Position numbers and translations under genes: made by a program. From positions 1-64,000 of IMG/VR virus record IMGVR_UViG_3300045960_000093: a stretch of DNA of 64,000 bases; one strand, given 5' to 3'. This document shows positions 1 through 8,138 of the stretch, one piece after another. The DNA comes from a virus. Each line of letters opens with the position of its first letter. Position 1 is the first letter of the stretch. The notes under the pieces were generated by a model. The model was not told the DNA's origin. It ran no database searches and worked only from the letters and a program-made list of their open reading frames with translations.

Positions 1-794
1 GTCTGCGAGACCTGCTCCTGTTGTGTGGCAGAGACGCTCCCAAGAACATGGGAGAGCTGAACCAGTGGGTTGAGAAGTTTCAGCCCGACGTGTTGTACCT
101 GGACAGCTTCTACCACATCGACTCTGATCGCTCGGAGGGCATGACCGAGCGGTGGAAGCGGATCGCTGCCTTGGCGGAGGACGTGAAGAACTACGCCGAG
201 GAGAAGAACCTTCCGATCGTGGCGGTGCATCAGGCGAACCGCTTGGGCGAGAAGACGTACGGCAACACGTTGGCCGACATGGCGGACGCGGACGTCATCG
301 CTCGAGAGGCGGACCTCATCATCCGCATCGTCAAGAAGCCCGGCTCGGTCGACCTGCATGAGGACGACTACGAGGTCGAGTTCGATCGGCTGCTGCGGAA
401 CCGCTACCGGGTACGGCCTCGGGTTCCGCCGGGAGCTCCCACCATCTCGTTGCCGGACGATGACCCCCGGCTCCGGATGGACAAGGTCATGGACCGCATC
501 ACTTCCAGATCGGACCAGAACCAGGCACGTGTGGGCGCAGAGTTGGCGTGCGTTCTCGGTGGTAACCGAGAAGGCGTGCTCAACGCTTTTACCATTCGTG
601 CAATCCCGGGGTACAACTTTGACCTAATCGACGACCGGCCGTCGATGAAGGACATCCAGAAGTGGGTCAAGGAGGACGACAAGTCGGAGGACGACGAGCC
701 CAAGAAGGCCGTCCCGGTCAGCAAGGGTGTGAACGTCGAAGGCCTCTCGCAGGCGGTAGGTGCCGCGATGGGCGCTACCAAGGGTAGGTACTGA
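1..794 (+). CDS. Replicative DnaB-like helicase, C-terminal part (5' truncated by window edge)
   Basis: The 3' part of a RecA-fold replicative helicase of the DnaB/T4 gp41 type, which would unwind the fork and partner the primase encoded next. The frame is open to the first base of the window, so the N-terminal domain and Walker A lie outside. Visible are a Walker B-like strand ending 'VLYLDSFY' (nt 90-115), the following helix, and a sensor strand 'LPIVAVHQANR' (nt 211-243) corresponding to the DnaB H4 region. The last 70 or so residues are acidic and low in hydrophobics, like a flexible tail. Its stop overlaps the primase start in an ATGA junction. DnaB assignment rests on these motifs plus the primase neighbour; another RecA-fold ATPase cannot be fully excluded. 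Confidence 0.72.
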   Translation, partial: LRDLLLLCGRDAPKNMGELNQWVEKFQPDVLYLDSFYHIDSDRSEGMTERWKRIAALAEDVKNYAEEKNLPIVAVHQANRLGEKTYGNTLADMADADVIAREADLIIRIVKKPGSVDLHEDDYEVEFDRLLRNRYRVRPRVPPGAPTISLPDDDPRLRMDKVMDRITSRSDQNQARVGAELACVLGGNREGVLNAFTIRAIPGYNFDLIDDRPSMKDIQKWVKEDDKSEDDEPKKAVPVSKGVNVEGLSQAVGAAMGATKGRY

Positions 795-1882
795 TGCTGG
801 GTGCGGTAGCGGACCAGATTGCTCTGGAGAACCTCAAGCGGGTCAAGATCAAGGACGACTTCATCGCTTCCGCCTGCCCCTTTCACAAGGGTGGAGAGGA
901 GCGAAGGGCGTCGTTCTGGATCAACCGCGAGACGGGGGCCTGGGGCTGCTTCGCGTGCACGAAGCATGGCTCCAGTCTCAAGTGGCTGCTCAAGGACATG
1001 GGGCTCAAGAGCCTCAAGATCCAAGCGGTCATCGAAGAGGCTGAGGTCGAGGCCAAGAAGACCGAGAAGGTTCGGCAGGCCAAGGCGCGCCTGAAGTCTC
1101 GCAAGGACTTCAAGGGTGACCACATCCTGCCCGACTCTCTGCTGGGGGTCTTCGACTGGATGCCCCTGTCGCTCGTCGAGCAGGGGTACTCGCCGGAGCT
1201 CTTGAAGGAGCATGACATCGGGTACGACAAGCGGAACGACCGCATCACGTACCCGATTCGCGACCTGTACGGAAACCTGGTGGGCATCTCGGGTCGATCT
1301 ACCCGACCCGGCGAGGAGCCGAAGTACCTGGTCTACAACGGGCGCCGAACGCTGGACGGTAAGGAGGTCTTGGGGGAACTGGGAGAATGGTTCCCCGAGT
1401 ATTCGAACGATGGGATACGTGACCACTTGTGGCGGATGGACAAGTTCTACAAGCGCTTGTTCGAGACCAACAGCGGTCAGCTCGTCATCGTCGAGGGCTA
1501 CAAGGCGGCGCTTTGGATGGTGCAGCACGGATGGACGAACACCTGTGCCCTCATGGGCTCACGTATGTCGGCCACCCAAGAACGCATCGTCCGATCGTTG
1601 GGCGCTGAAACCTTCGTGCTGCTCGACAACAACTACGCAGGCAAAGAGGGAGCCAAAGACATTTGTCAGAGGCTCGCAGTAAGTTCCTTCCCGGTCTACC
1701 GGTGTCGGTATCTCGAGCATCATAGCGAGAACACCCAGCCGGACGACCTCACCGAGGCAGAACTCGAAGCAGTTCTTTGTAGCGCAACACGCGCAGGAGG
1801 CAGATTCTATGACCGACAGATACGACGATTGGGACGACAGCATCGCGCAGGACCGCCAGGGCGGCAAAAAGTCCAGCGGTAA
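794..1882 (+). CDS. DnaG-like primase (CHC2 zinc finger plus Toprim)
   Basis: Primase expected to lay down RNA primers with the upstream helicase. The N-terminus has a CHC2-type zinc finger with C28, H31, C52 and C55 ('CPFH' and 'CFAC'), and the middle part ('YPIRDLYGNLVGISGR') matches the DnaG catalytic-core N-lobe. A Toprim-like segment starts at about residue 230 ('VIVEGYKAALW') and includes 'VLLDNNYAGKEGA'. Toprim normally carries EGxxD and DxD; here the first Glu is kept, but the later acidic positions read A and N, so metal binding may be altered. It is 362 residues, shorter than bacterial DnaG, with no helicase-binding domain recognisable. Its last 74 bases overlap the next gene in another frame, and the last ~25 residues look like out-of-frame translation. 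Confidence 0.8.
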   Translation: MLGAVADQIALENLKRVKIKDDFIASACPFHKGGEERRASFWINRETGAWGCFACTKHGSSLKWLLKDMGLKSLKIQAVIEEAEVEAKKTEKVRQAKARLKSRKDFKGDHILPDSLLGVFDWMPLSLVEQGYSPELLKEHDIGYDKRNDRITYPIRDLYGNLVGISGRSTRPGEEPKYLVYNGRRTLDGKEVLGELGEWFPEYSNDGIRDHLWRMDKFYKRLFETNSGQLVIVEGYKAALWMVQHGWTNTCALMGSRMSATQERIVRSLGAETFVLLDNNYAGKEGAKDICQRLAVSSFPVYRCRYLEHHSENTQPDDLTEAELEAVLCSATRAGGRFYDRQIRRLGRQHRAGPPGRQKVQR

Positions 1883-3020
1883 GCGGTGGGCGTTCTTCCA
1901 CAAGCTCACCGACACTCCGGTGCGCGTGCACTTCTCGCACCCCGAGAGCCCGTACATCCACCCCAGCACGGGGTCGCAGCTGCCCTACCGGGTCGGTGCT
2001 CGGCACTTCATCCCGTACGGCGGCAAGCGCGGCAACGGGCAGATGATCGAGTGCGGCTACCCGCTGGGCCTGCCCTGCGTGGTGTGCGCGTACGAGAACC
2101 CCGGGGCCTATGAGCTCCAGAACATCCAGAAGCAGAGCATCGACGAGAAGGGTGCTCAGCTCTACGTCGCGGTGTCCGGCTGGGTCGAAGAGGAGTTCCA
2201 CCTCGTCGACGTGCAGAACCGGGAGAACCCCGCGGAGTCGCACAAGGAGCGGCAGCGCTGCTTGATCCGCGGCTGTCAGGACTGCCAGGACGGCTGGCCC
2301 AAGGTGTTCGGCACCCGGTTCTACACCGAGATGTCGGTCGCCCAGTGGGACAACGTCATCGCGGACCTGAACCGCAGCATCAAGAACAGCTTCTGTCGGT
2401 GCGGCGGCAAGATCTACGTGCCGTCGTTCTCGTGCCCGAACTGCCAGGTCATCATGGAGGATGTCGCGCTGACGTGCGAGCACTGCCATGCGACCAACGT
2501 GCAGATCGATCCCGAGTCCGACACGGCCGTCTGCATGAGCTGCCAGAGCCGGTGGTCCGCCGTCTACACGACCTACGTGGACCTGACCAAGCGCATGCAC
2601 GGTCGGTCGGTTTGCAAGAACTGCCACAAAGAGGTCAAGCCGGTCCCCAACCGGTGGTGCTCGACGCCCAACTGCCAGATCGATCCCTACGATGTCTTCG
2701 ACTGCCAGCTCGTGCTGCGCATGACGGGACAGAAGAAGGACCGCAAGCTGGTCGTGGACTCCTGCTCCATCCAAGAGCCGGACCCCATGCTGTTTGACCC
2801 GGCGTGGCAAGGCGGGGACGCCAAGGCGGGACAGGTCGTCGAGAACCATCGGAAGCCGATGGACTTGAACTACCTGCTCAAGCCGCTGTCGTCCGCCGAG
2901 CAGGCCAAGCTGCTCAACCTGCCCGACCCCTTCATGGCGATGGGCCGAGCCGCGGGCGCGGCCGCGTACGCGCGGTACACCCGTGACTCCGGCACCCCGG
3001 AGCCTGGGGCGGCCGAGTAG
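1809..3020 (+). CDS. Multi-zinc-ribbon protein, candidate ssDNA-binding replication protein
   Basis: A 403-residue protein with many Cys pairs: 'CVVC' near residue 93, 'CLIRGCQDC' near 155, 'CRCGG', 'CPNC', 'CEHC', 'CMSC' between about 195 and 245, then 'CKNC' and 'WCSTPNC'. These would form three or more zinc ribbons. The N-terminal part is basic and aromatic ('KRWAFFHKLTDTPVRVHF', 'PYRVGARHFIPYGG') and precedes the first CxxC, a layout reminiscent of T4 gp32-type ssDNA-binding proteins, which contain a zinc site. The position between primase and polymerase fits a ssDNA-binding role, but this is inference from layout only. The C-terminus is Ala/Gly-rich. The ATG at 1809 lies inside the primase gene after 'GCAGGAGGCAG', a good ribosome binding site, which fixes the start. 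Confidence 0.6.
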   Translation: MTDRYDDWDDSIAQDRQGGKKSSGKRWAFFHKLTDTPVRVHFSHPESPYIHPSTGSQLPYRVGARHFIPYGGKRGNGQMIECGYPLGLPCVVCAYENPGAYELQNIQKQSIDEKGAQLYVAVSGWVEEEFHLVDVQNRENPAESHKERQRCLIRGCQDCQDGWPKVFGTRFYTEMSVAQWDNVIADLNRSIKNSFCRCGGKIYVPSFSCPNCQVIMEDVALTCEHCHATNVQIDPESDTAVCMSCQSRWSAVYTTYVDLTKRMHGRSVCKNCHKEVKPVPNRWCSTPNCQIDPYDVFDCQLVLRMTGQKKDRKLVVDSCSIQEPDPMLFDPAWQGGDAKAGQVVENHRKPMDLNYLLKPLSSAEQAKLLNLPDPFMAMGRAAGAAAYARYTRDSGTPEPGAAE

Positions 3021-3352
3021 TGGGCTGGACCAAGCACCCTGAGGCGATTCGCTCGCTTCAGGGTGCCCGGTCCGAAGCGCTATCTGAAGTAAAGAAGCTC
3101 GCCAAGGCTTTGCGGTTTGAGCTGGACAACCCGAGTGACGTCCACGGCTTTGGCGTGCACGAGATCGCGCTCGGACTGTTCGATGAGCTACGGCGTTTCG
3201 TTCGCCTAAGGGAAGCGGTCGGCGGGGACCACGACGAGAGCGTCGGAGTCCACGTCGACCTCCTCCTCCAGGCCTTCCACTCATTCAAATGGAGCACGCA
3301 TGTCCGTTACGTTGAACCTCAGCGTGCCGAACCCCGAGTTCATCGACACTGA
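3020..3352 (+). CDS. Hypothetical protein, 110 aa
   Basis: Unrecognised small protein. It starts at a GTG that overlaps the upstream TAG by one base, and it fills the gap between the zinc-ribbon gene and the polymerase. The first 85 residues have credible composition: a predicted helical, charged segment ('SEALSEVKKLAKALRFELD') followed by 'HEIALGLFDELRRFVRLREAV'. The last 17 codons overlap the polymerase gene out of frame. No motifs or membrane segments are seen. A regulatory or accessory role in replication is possible from position alone. Confidence 0.5.
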   Translation: MGWTKHPEAIRSLQGARSEALSEVKKLAKALRFELDNPSDVHGFGVHEIALGLFDELRRFVRLREAVGGDHDESVGVHVDLLLQAFHSFKWSTHVRYVEPQRAEPRVHRH

Positions 3353-5585
3353 TGAGCAGGCCCAGGACTTCCTGGGTCAGTGTCTCCACAAGGTCCAGGC
3401 GGACCCTGGAGACTTCATCGGGTTCGACACTGAGACGACCGGCAAACGAATGCCGTTCACCGTAGGCACCAAGCGTCCGTTGGACTGGATGTCCGACACC
3501 GTGACGTTCTGGAGCCTAGCGTTTTTCGACCAGGGCATAGCCCGGAGGTTCTGCCTTCGCGGGGAGCACTTTCTGGGCTTCGCCCCTCTGCTCGAGAACC
3601 CGAACGCCTGGTTCGCGTGCTGGAACGCCAAGTACGACGGCCACGTCTCGTGGAACATGGGCATCAACATCTGGAACGCGCACATCGTCGACGGCCTGGC
3701 GCTCGCCGGCATGCACGACGAGAACAAGCTCCAGCGTGGCCTCAAGGTCTGCGCTCGTGACTGGTGCGGGCTCCCGATGACGAAGTACCAGGACCTCTTC
3801 GGAGACCGGGACGTACACGGCAACAAGATCAAGGAGTACGAGACCAGCCTGTACGACCTGCCGATCGAGAAGGTGATCGACTACGCCTCTTACGACGCCT
3901 ACGCGCACCTGATGGGATGCTACTGGCTTCGTGACCGGCTGTCGGCCGCTCCGATCAACAACCAGCTCGATGCCGAGGGTCGGTACCAGTACACGCTCTG
4001 GCACTACTTCCTCGACATGGAGATCGACATCACCGAGGTGCTGTGGCGCATCGAACGCCGCGGCATGCCGGTCGACATCGAGTACCTGAACACTCAGATC
4101 CCGATCATCGACGCCCAGATCCTCCAGCTCGAGATGGAGATCAACCAGTTCGCAGGGCGTCCGCTCAACATCCAGTCTCACCCGCAGCTCTCCAAGTTCT
4201 TCTTCGGTTCCAAGGAGGACGGGTACCTGGGCCTGACGCCCCTCAAGATGACGGGCGGCAACAAAGCCTCGGTCGACGAAGAAGTCATGGAGCTGCTGGG
4301 CGCCACCAACCTGCCGGTGGCGACCAAGATCCTGGAGTGCCGCAAGCTCTACAAGACCAAGAGCACGTACCTCGAGACGCTGCGTGACTTGGCGACGTAC
4401 TACCAGGATGGGCGCATCCACCCCAACTTCAATCAGTTCGGAGCTCGGACGGGCCGCTTCTCAACGGACGTCCCGAACAGCCAGAACTTCCCACGTCCGG
4501 ACAACGATGTGTTCGGTATCCGCAAGGCGTTCTTCGCGCCCCCGGGATGCCGGCTGATCGTCTCGGACTACGAGCAGTTGGAAATGCGCATCATGGCCCA
4601 CATGTCGGGCGACCCGAAGATGATCCAGGCCATCCAGGAGGGGAAGGATCTCCACTCCTTCACGGTCTCGCTCATCGAAGGTCTGCCCTACGAGGCCATC
4701 ATCGCGGCCAAGAAGGCTGAGAGCCCGACCCCCGAGCAGAAGAAGCTCAAGGGTCTCCGGCAGGACTACAAGGCCATCGGCTTCGGCATCATCTACGGCG
4801 CCGGCCCGCCCAAGATCGGGGAGCAGATCGACATCCCCGAAGAGGAGGTCAAAGCCAAGCGGGAAGAGATGCGCGTCGGCGATGACCGCTTGCACAAGAA
4901 GTACGACCGGAAGAAGAAGAAGAACCCACTGCTGACGTCGGACCAGATCTACACCGCGCTGGCCAGAGAGGCGATCGCGGCCGAGAAGATCGCGTCGTAC
5001 TTCCAGGCCTTCCCGAACGTCAAGCAGTATATGGAACAGGTCCCGCAAGAGTGCCGCGCCCTCATGGAGCGGGACTTCTGGGGCAAGCCGCGGTACCGCC
5101 CTGTCAACACCGCCACCGGGCTGCCGGTGATGGATGATCAGGAGTACGACTGGGACATGGGGGTGTGGTCTCCGGGTGCAATCCCGCTGACGCGCACCGG
5201 CCATCCCAAAGAGTTCGGGTTCGTCCAGACTCTGTGTGGTCGATACCGTCGGCTCGAGGACATCAACCACACAAGCTTCATGTACAAAGGTGAAGCGGAG
5301 CGGCAGGCCGTCAACACGACCATCCAAGGCTCTGCTTCAGACGTCATCAAGGCCGCGATGCTGCGAATCGAGCATCACCCCAGGCTCAAGGAGCTGGGGG
5401 CCGAGATGGTCAACCAGGTGCATGACGAGCTCGTCATCATCTGTCCCGCGGAGAACGTCGAGGAAGCGTCGGCGATCGTGCGGGAGTGCATGGAGCATCC
5501 GTTCTGCCAGGGAAAGGAAGCCCTGGTCGTGCCTTTGCCGGTCGATTTGAAGGTGGTAGATCGGTGGAACGAAGCCAAGGGATGA
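3300..5585 (+). CDS. polA-like: DNA polymerase, family A, with 3'-5' exonuclease
   Basis: The phage replicative polymerase. The N-terminal proofreading domain shows Exo I 'GFDTETTG' (about residue 41), Exo II 'CWNAKYDGHV' and Exo III 'YASYDAYA'. The polymerase domain carries 'GARTGRFS', motif A 'IVSDYEQLEMRI' (about 421-432), motif B 'RQDYKAIGFGIIYGAG' (about 487) and motif C 'VNQVHDELVI' (about 705), with the catalytic Asp of motifs A and C present. There is no 5'-3' exonuclease domain. At 761 residues it is longer than T7 polymerase, with a Lys/Glu-rich insertion after motif B ('DRLHKKYDRKKKKNP'). ATG 3300 lies inside the tail of the small upstream gene; the stop overlaps the next start (ATGATGA). 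High confidence. Confidence 0.97.
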   Translation: MSVTLNLSVPNPEFIDTDEQAQDFLGQCLHKVQADPGDFIGFDTETTGKRMPFTVGTKRPLDWMSDTVTFWSLAFFDQGIARRFCLRGEHFLGFAPLLENPNAWFACWNAKYDGHVSWNMGINIWNAHIVDGLALAGMHDENKLQRGLKVCARDWCGLPMTKYQDLFGDRDVHGNKIKEYETSLYDLPIEKVIDYASYDAYAHLMGCYWLRDRLSAAPINNQLDAEGRYQYTLWHYFLDMEIDITEVLWRIERRGMPVDIEYLNTQIPIIDAQILQLEMEINQFAGRPLNIQSHPQLSKFFFGSKEDGYLGLTPLKMTGGNKASVDEEVMELLGATNLPVATKILECRKLYKTKSTYLETLRDLATYYQDGRIHPNFNQFGARTGRFSTDVPNSQNFPRPDNDVFGIRKAFFAPPGCRLIVSDYEQLEMRIMAHMSGDPKMIQAIQEGKDLHSFTVSLIEGLPYEAIIAAKKAESPTPEQKKLKGLRQDYKAIGFGIIYGAGPPKIGEQIDIPEEEVKAKREEMRVGDDRLHKKYDRKKKKNPLLTSDQIYTALAREAIAAEKIASYFQAFPNVKQYMEQVPQECRALMERDFWGKPRYRPVNTATGLPVMDDQEYDWDMGVWSPGAIPLTRTGHPKEFGFVQTLCGRYRRLEDINHTSFMYKGEAERQAVNTTIQGSASDVIKAAMLRIEHHPRLKELGAEMVNQVHDELVIICPAENVEEASAIVRECMEHPFCQGKEALVVPLPVDLKVVDRWNEAKG

Positions 5586-6031
5586 TGACCATAACGGACA
5601 TCGCCAAGCTCGTCGCCGGCTCCGTCGGCTCCGAGCAAGGCGTGGCCTACGGCTTTGTCCGTGCGGTGTTCGAACAGATGGCAGCGGCCCTGGACTCGGG
5701 TGCGGAGATCCGCATCCGGGGACTGGGCCGCTTCTATTGGAGGCCGTTCCACAAGACCACGACGGTCACGGGCTCGCGCCGCCGCACATACGCAAAAGGT
5801 ATGAAGCTGCGGTTCGACCCGTCGGAGCAGCTCCGCAAAAGGAGAAAGATCATGAGCGAAGACGGAATGACCAAGTTGGGAGTAGTGCTGGATGACCAGA
5901 AAACGAAGACGGCCACCAACGAGCCGGAGTCTGAAGAGCGCGTTTGTCCGCTCTGCGGCAAGACTCTGGACGACGCTGGTGCTTGTCCGGAACACGGCAC
6001 AGAGCCTTTTGAGCCCGACACCGCCCCCTAG
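5582..6031 (+). CDS. HU/IHF-like DNA-binding protein fused to C-terminal zinc ribbon
   Basis: Residues 2-88 match the HU/IHF fold: 'DIAKLVAGSVGSEQGVAYGF' is the helical body, 'AEIRIRGLGRFYWRPF' the conserved G-x-G-x-F strand, followed by an Arg-rich arm ('GSRRRTY') and 'KLRFDPSEQLRKR'. HU proteins bend and compact DNA. Residues 91-149 form a second part with 'CPLC' (C122, C125) and 'CPEH' (C135, H138), a likely zinc knuckle. An in-frame ATG at 5852 (residue 91) sits six bases after AAAAGGAGA, so the zinc part may also be made as a separate 59-residue protein. ATG 5582 overlaps the polymerase stop. The HU call is strong; the fusion is unusual. Confidence 0.8.
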   Translation: MMTITDIAKLVAGSVGSEQGVAYGFVRAVFEQMAAALDSGAEIRIRGLGRFYWRPFHKTTTVTGSRRRTYAKGMKLRFDPSEQLRKRRKIMSEDGMTKLGVVLDDQKTKTATNEPESEERVCPLCGKTLDDAGACPEHGTEPFEPDTAP

Positions 6032-6032
6032 G

Positions 6033-6506
6033 GTGGACGAGCCCAACGGGTACGGCTGTGCGGATTGCAGGCTGGTCTACAGCCTCAACGTCTACGCGAC
6101 GGGAGACGACGAAGCTCGCTTCGCGTTCTGCCCACGATGCGGCCGCGTAGCACGACGCCTAGGTCGTCTGCCCTCTCTGGTAGAAGACGAAGGCGAGTTC
6201 TTCTTGATGGATGATGCCGGGTTCGGCACCGGACCCTTCAACACCGAAGACGATGCCAGGAACGATCTGTTGTCCTGGTTCGAAGGAAAGGAACGTCATG
6301 AGCGCACGAAAGAAAGAGCCGGTCGAGTCATCCTCCTCCGACGAGACCCCGAAGAAGCCAAAGGTCCAGGGGCCCAAGAAGGCAGCCCCCAAGACGGAGG
6401 CCAAGCCCAAGGGGCCGACGGCCAAAGAGATGGCCGAGGAGTTCGCGTACAAGATGGCGCACGACCCGGGCTACCGGGGAAAGGTGCAGGTAAGCCTCGC
6501 GAGTGA
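6033..6506 (+). CDS. Small zinc-ribbon protein, hypothetical
   Basis: A GTG two bases after the preceding stop opens a frame encoding 'CADC' (near residue 9) and 'CPRC' (near residue 32), a likely four-Cys zinc ribbon, then an acidic part ending in 'DDARNDLLSWFEG'. Convincing coding ends near 6297, where the recombinase gene starts in the +1 frame. The formal stop is only at 6506, so about 70 C-terminal residues overlap the recombinase and look like out-of-frame translation of its Lys/Pro/Ala-rich N-terminus. No function is recognised. Position next to the HU-zinc fusion and recombinase suggests a DNA-related accessory. Confidence 0.55.
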   Translation: MDEPNGYGCADCRLVYSLNVYATGDDEARFAFCPRCGRVARRLGRLPSLVEDEGEFFLMDDAGFGTGPFNTEDDARNDLLSWFEGKERHERTKERAGRVILLRRDPEEAKGPGAQEGSPQDGGQAQGADGQRDGRGVRVQDGARPGLPGKGAGKPRE

Positions 6507-7653
6507 CTACTCGTCGCCGTACTACCTGCGTAGGCCCACCGGAGTGTTGGGGCTCGACCTTGCGATGGGTGGCGGGTTCCCGGCCGGCGGAGGCGTCCAG
6601 ATCTTCGGGCCGGGCTCGGCCGGCAAGACCTACCTGGCGTTCCGCACGGCCGGGCAGGTGCAGAAGAACTACGGTGAGGACGCGATCATCGGTATCGGGT
6701 GCTCGGAGATTCGGCTCGACAAGGGCTTCGCCCGCCGCGCCGGCTTCTGCATCCCGTACTCCGATCGGGAGATCAACGACTACAACGCCATCAGGATCTC
6801 GCAGGGCTACCCGCCGTTCACTCCGGAGGAGCAGGCCGACCTGCGGATGCAGATCGGTCAGGTCGTGATGCTGGCCGGGGCCAATGGCGCCGAGCTCTTG
6901 GACTCGACGATCGCCCACATGCGGTACTTCCGCAGCTACAGCCAGCTCATCATCCTGGAGTCCCTGGGGGCGCTGTTGACCCCCGACCAGGACGAGAAGG
7001 ATGTCGGCGACCGGACGTACGGCGGCAGCTCGGGCATCATCACGACCTGGCAGAACAAGAACTACCCGCTCTACATGCTCGATGGCGAGGACGGCGAGAG
7101 CCTGAAGACGACCATCATCGGCATCAACCAGGTGCGCGCAGTGCTCGACGGGTCGCCGCATGGGCCCAAGACTCGGCCGGCCGCCGGCGCGTGGTCCTGG
7201 GTGCACGCGCAGTTGGTGAACCTGGAGCTGAAGATCGGAGAGCCCCTCTGGGTCGACTCTCAGCACACGGCCAAGAGCGGGCACGTGGTCAAGTGGGACA
7301 TCCGGAAGGGCAAGGCCGGCACCCACGATGGCATCCGCGGGGAGTACCTGTGGCACCATCTGCCGGGTCGGGACCCGGTCTTCTGGTCGGACGTCCAGAA
7401 TTCGTTCGCGGACTACGGTATCGACACCGTGCGCGAGCTCGTCGACACGTCGCGCAAGATGGACGTCGTCCTACAGGGCGGCGCCTACCTGACGTTCGAT
7501 GACGGCATCGGTCCTCAGGTTCGCGTCCAGGGCGAGCGCGGAGAGCCGGCGACCGAGAAGCTGGCCGTCATGGTGGCGAGCGACCCAGAGCTGGAGCTCC
7601 GGATTCGCAACGCCTGCCTGAAGAAGGCGAACCTGACGGTGCAGTTCCGATGA
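6298..7653 (+). CDS. RecA/UvsX-like recombinase
   Basis: Strand-exchange ATPase of the RecA/UvsX type, 451 residues. The N-terminal 60 residues are a Lys/Pro/Ala-rich extension. The core begins at 'RRPTGVLGLDLAMGGGFP', with Walker A 'GPGSAGKT' at about residues 104-111 and a Walker B-like strand 'QLIILESLGALL' near 214-225. Conserved 'GINQVRAVL' near 277 resembles the L2-adjacent 'NQ' signature of RecA and UvsX. The start ATG at 6298 is preceded by AAGGAAAGGA. The stop overlaps the next ATG (ATGA). It probably drives recombination-dependent replication together with the resolvases and nuclease downstream. Confidence 0.85.
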   Translation: MSARKKEPVESSSSDETPKKPKVQGPKKAAPKTEAKPKGPTAKEMAEEFAYKMAHDPGYRGKVQVSLASDYSSPYYLRRPTGVLGLDLAMGGGFPAGGGVQIFGPGSAGKTYLAFRTAGQVQKNYGEDAIIGIGCSEIRLDKGFARRAGFCIPYSDREINDYNAIRISQGYPPFTPEEQADLRMQIGQVVMLAGANGAELLDSTIAHMRYFRSYSQLIILESLGALLTPDQDEKDVGDRTYGGSSGIITTWQNKNYPLYMLDGEDGESLKTTIIGINQVRAVLDGSPHGPKTRPAAGAWSWVHAQLVNLELKIGEPLWVDSQHTAKSGHVVKWDIRKGKAGTHDGIRGEYLWHHLPGRDPVFWSDVQNSFADYGIDTVRELVDTSRKMDVVLQGGAYLTFDDGIGPQVRVQGERGEPATEKLAVMVASDPELELRIRNACLKKANLTVQFR

Positions 7654-8138
7654 AGACCACCCTTCACTGTTCGGTCTGCGGCTTCAACCAGGAGCTGAAG
7701 CCAAGCGAGTCCAAGACTCGCCGGCGATATGGGCTGGAGCCCAAGTGTCCCAAGTGCCACAGCGTCATGCAGTACAACGTGTCGGAGCTCGGCACTACGG
7801 ACAACCAGCGCCGCAGCCAGGCACAGGAGGAGCGTGTCGCAGCCAGGGAGGGGGCCAAGAGGCAAGCGGCCTCAGGCTCCCGCCCCGGCTACGAAGGTGA
7901 CGTCCGAAAGGTCGGCGCCTACCGAGGTGAGTGCAAGTTCACCAGAGCCAAGTCCTTCGCGCTCAAGCTCGAGGTGCTTCGCCAGCTGGAGATGCAGGCC
8001 GACTACGGGGAGCTCCCTGTTCTCGACCTCGAGTTCCAAGGCAACGAGGGTCACTGGCGCTACGTCGTACTGCCGGAGTGGGCCTACGAGATCCTCATGA
8101 AGGAGTCAGGGAGACGATGCAAGACACCAACGTCCTGA
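7650..8138 (+). CDS. PD-(D/E)XK Holliday-junction-resolvase-like protein with N-terminal zinc ribbon
   Basis: A 162-residue protein. C7, C10, C33 and C36 form a zinc ribbon. The C-terminal half has D84 in 'EGDVRKVG' followed by 'GECKFTRAKSFALKL' (E94, K96) and 'ELPVLDLEFQG...RYVVLPEWAYEIL'. The spacing of an Asp, an ExK pair and a helix of basic and hydrophobic residues resembles small PD-(D/E)XK endonucleases of the archaeal resolvase type found in phages. Nuclease function is inferred from this pattern; catalytic residues are all present. ATG 7650 overlaps the recombinase stop, and the end overlaps the next gene by 22 bases. Confidence 0.6.
   Translation: MKTTLHCSVCGFNQELKPSESKTRRRYGLEPKCPKCHSVMQYNVSELGTTDNQRRSQAQEERVAAREGAKRQAASGSRPGYEGDVRKVGAYRGECKFTRAKSFALKLEVLRQLEMQADYGELPVLDLEFQGNEGHWRYVVLPEWAYEILMKESGRRCKTPTS

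Noticed and set aside
1749-3284. Long leftward open frame of 511 codons opposite the zinc-ribbon gene
   Set aside because: Arg/Leu/Val/His-rich composition typical of the reverse strand of high-GC genes; the rightward gene has CxxC motifs and a ribosome binding site.
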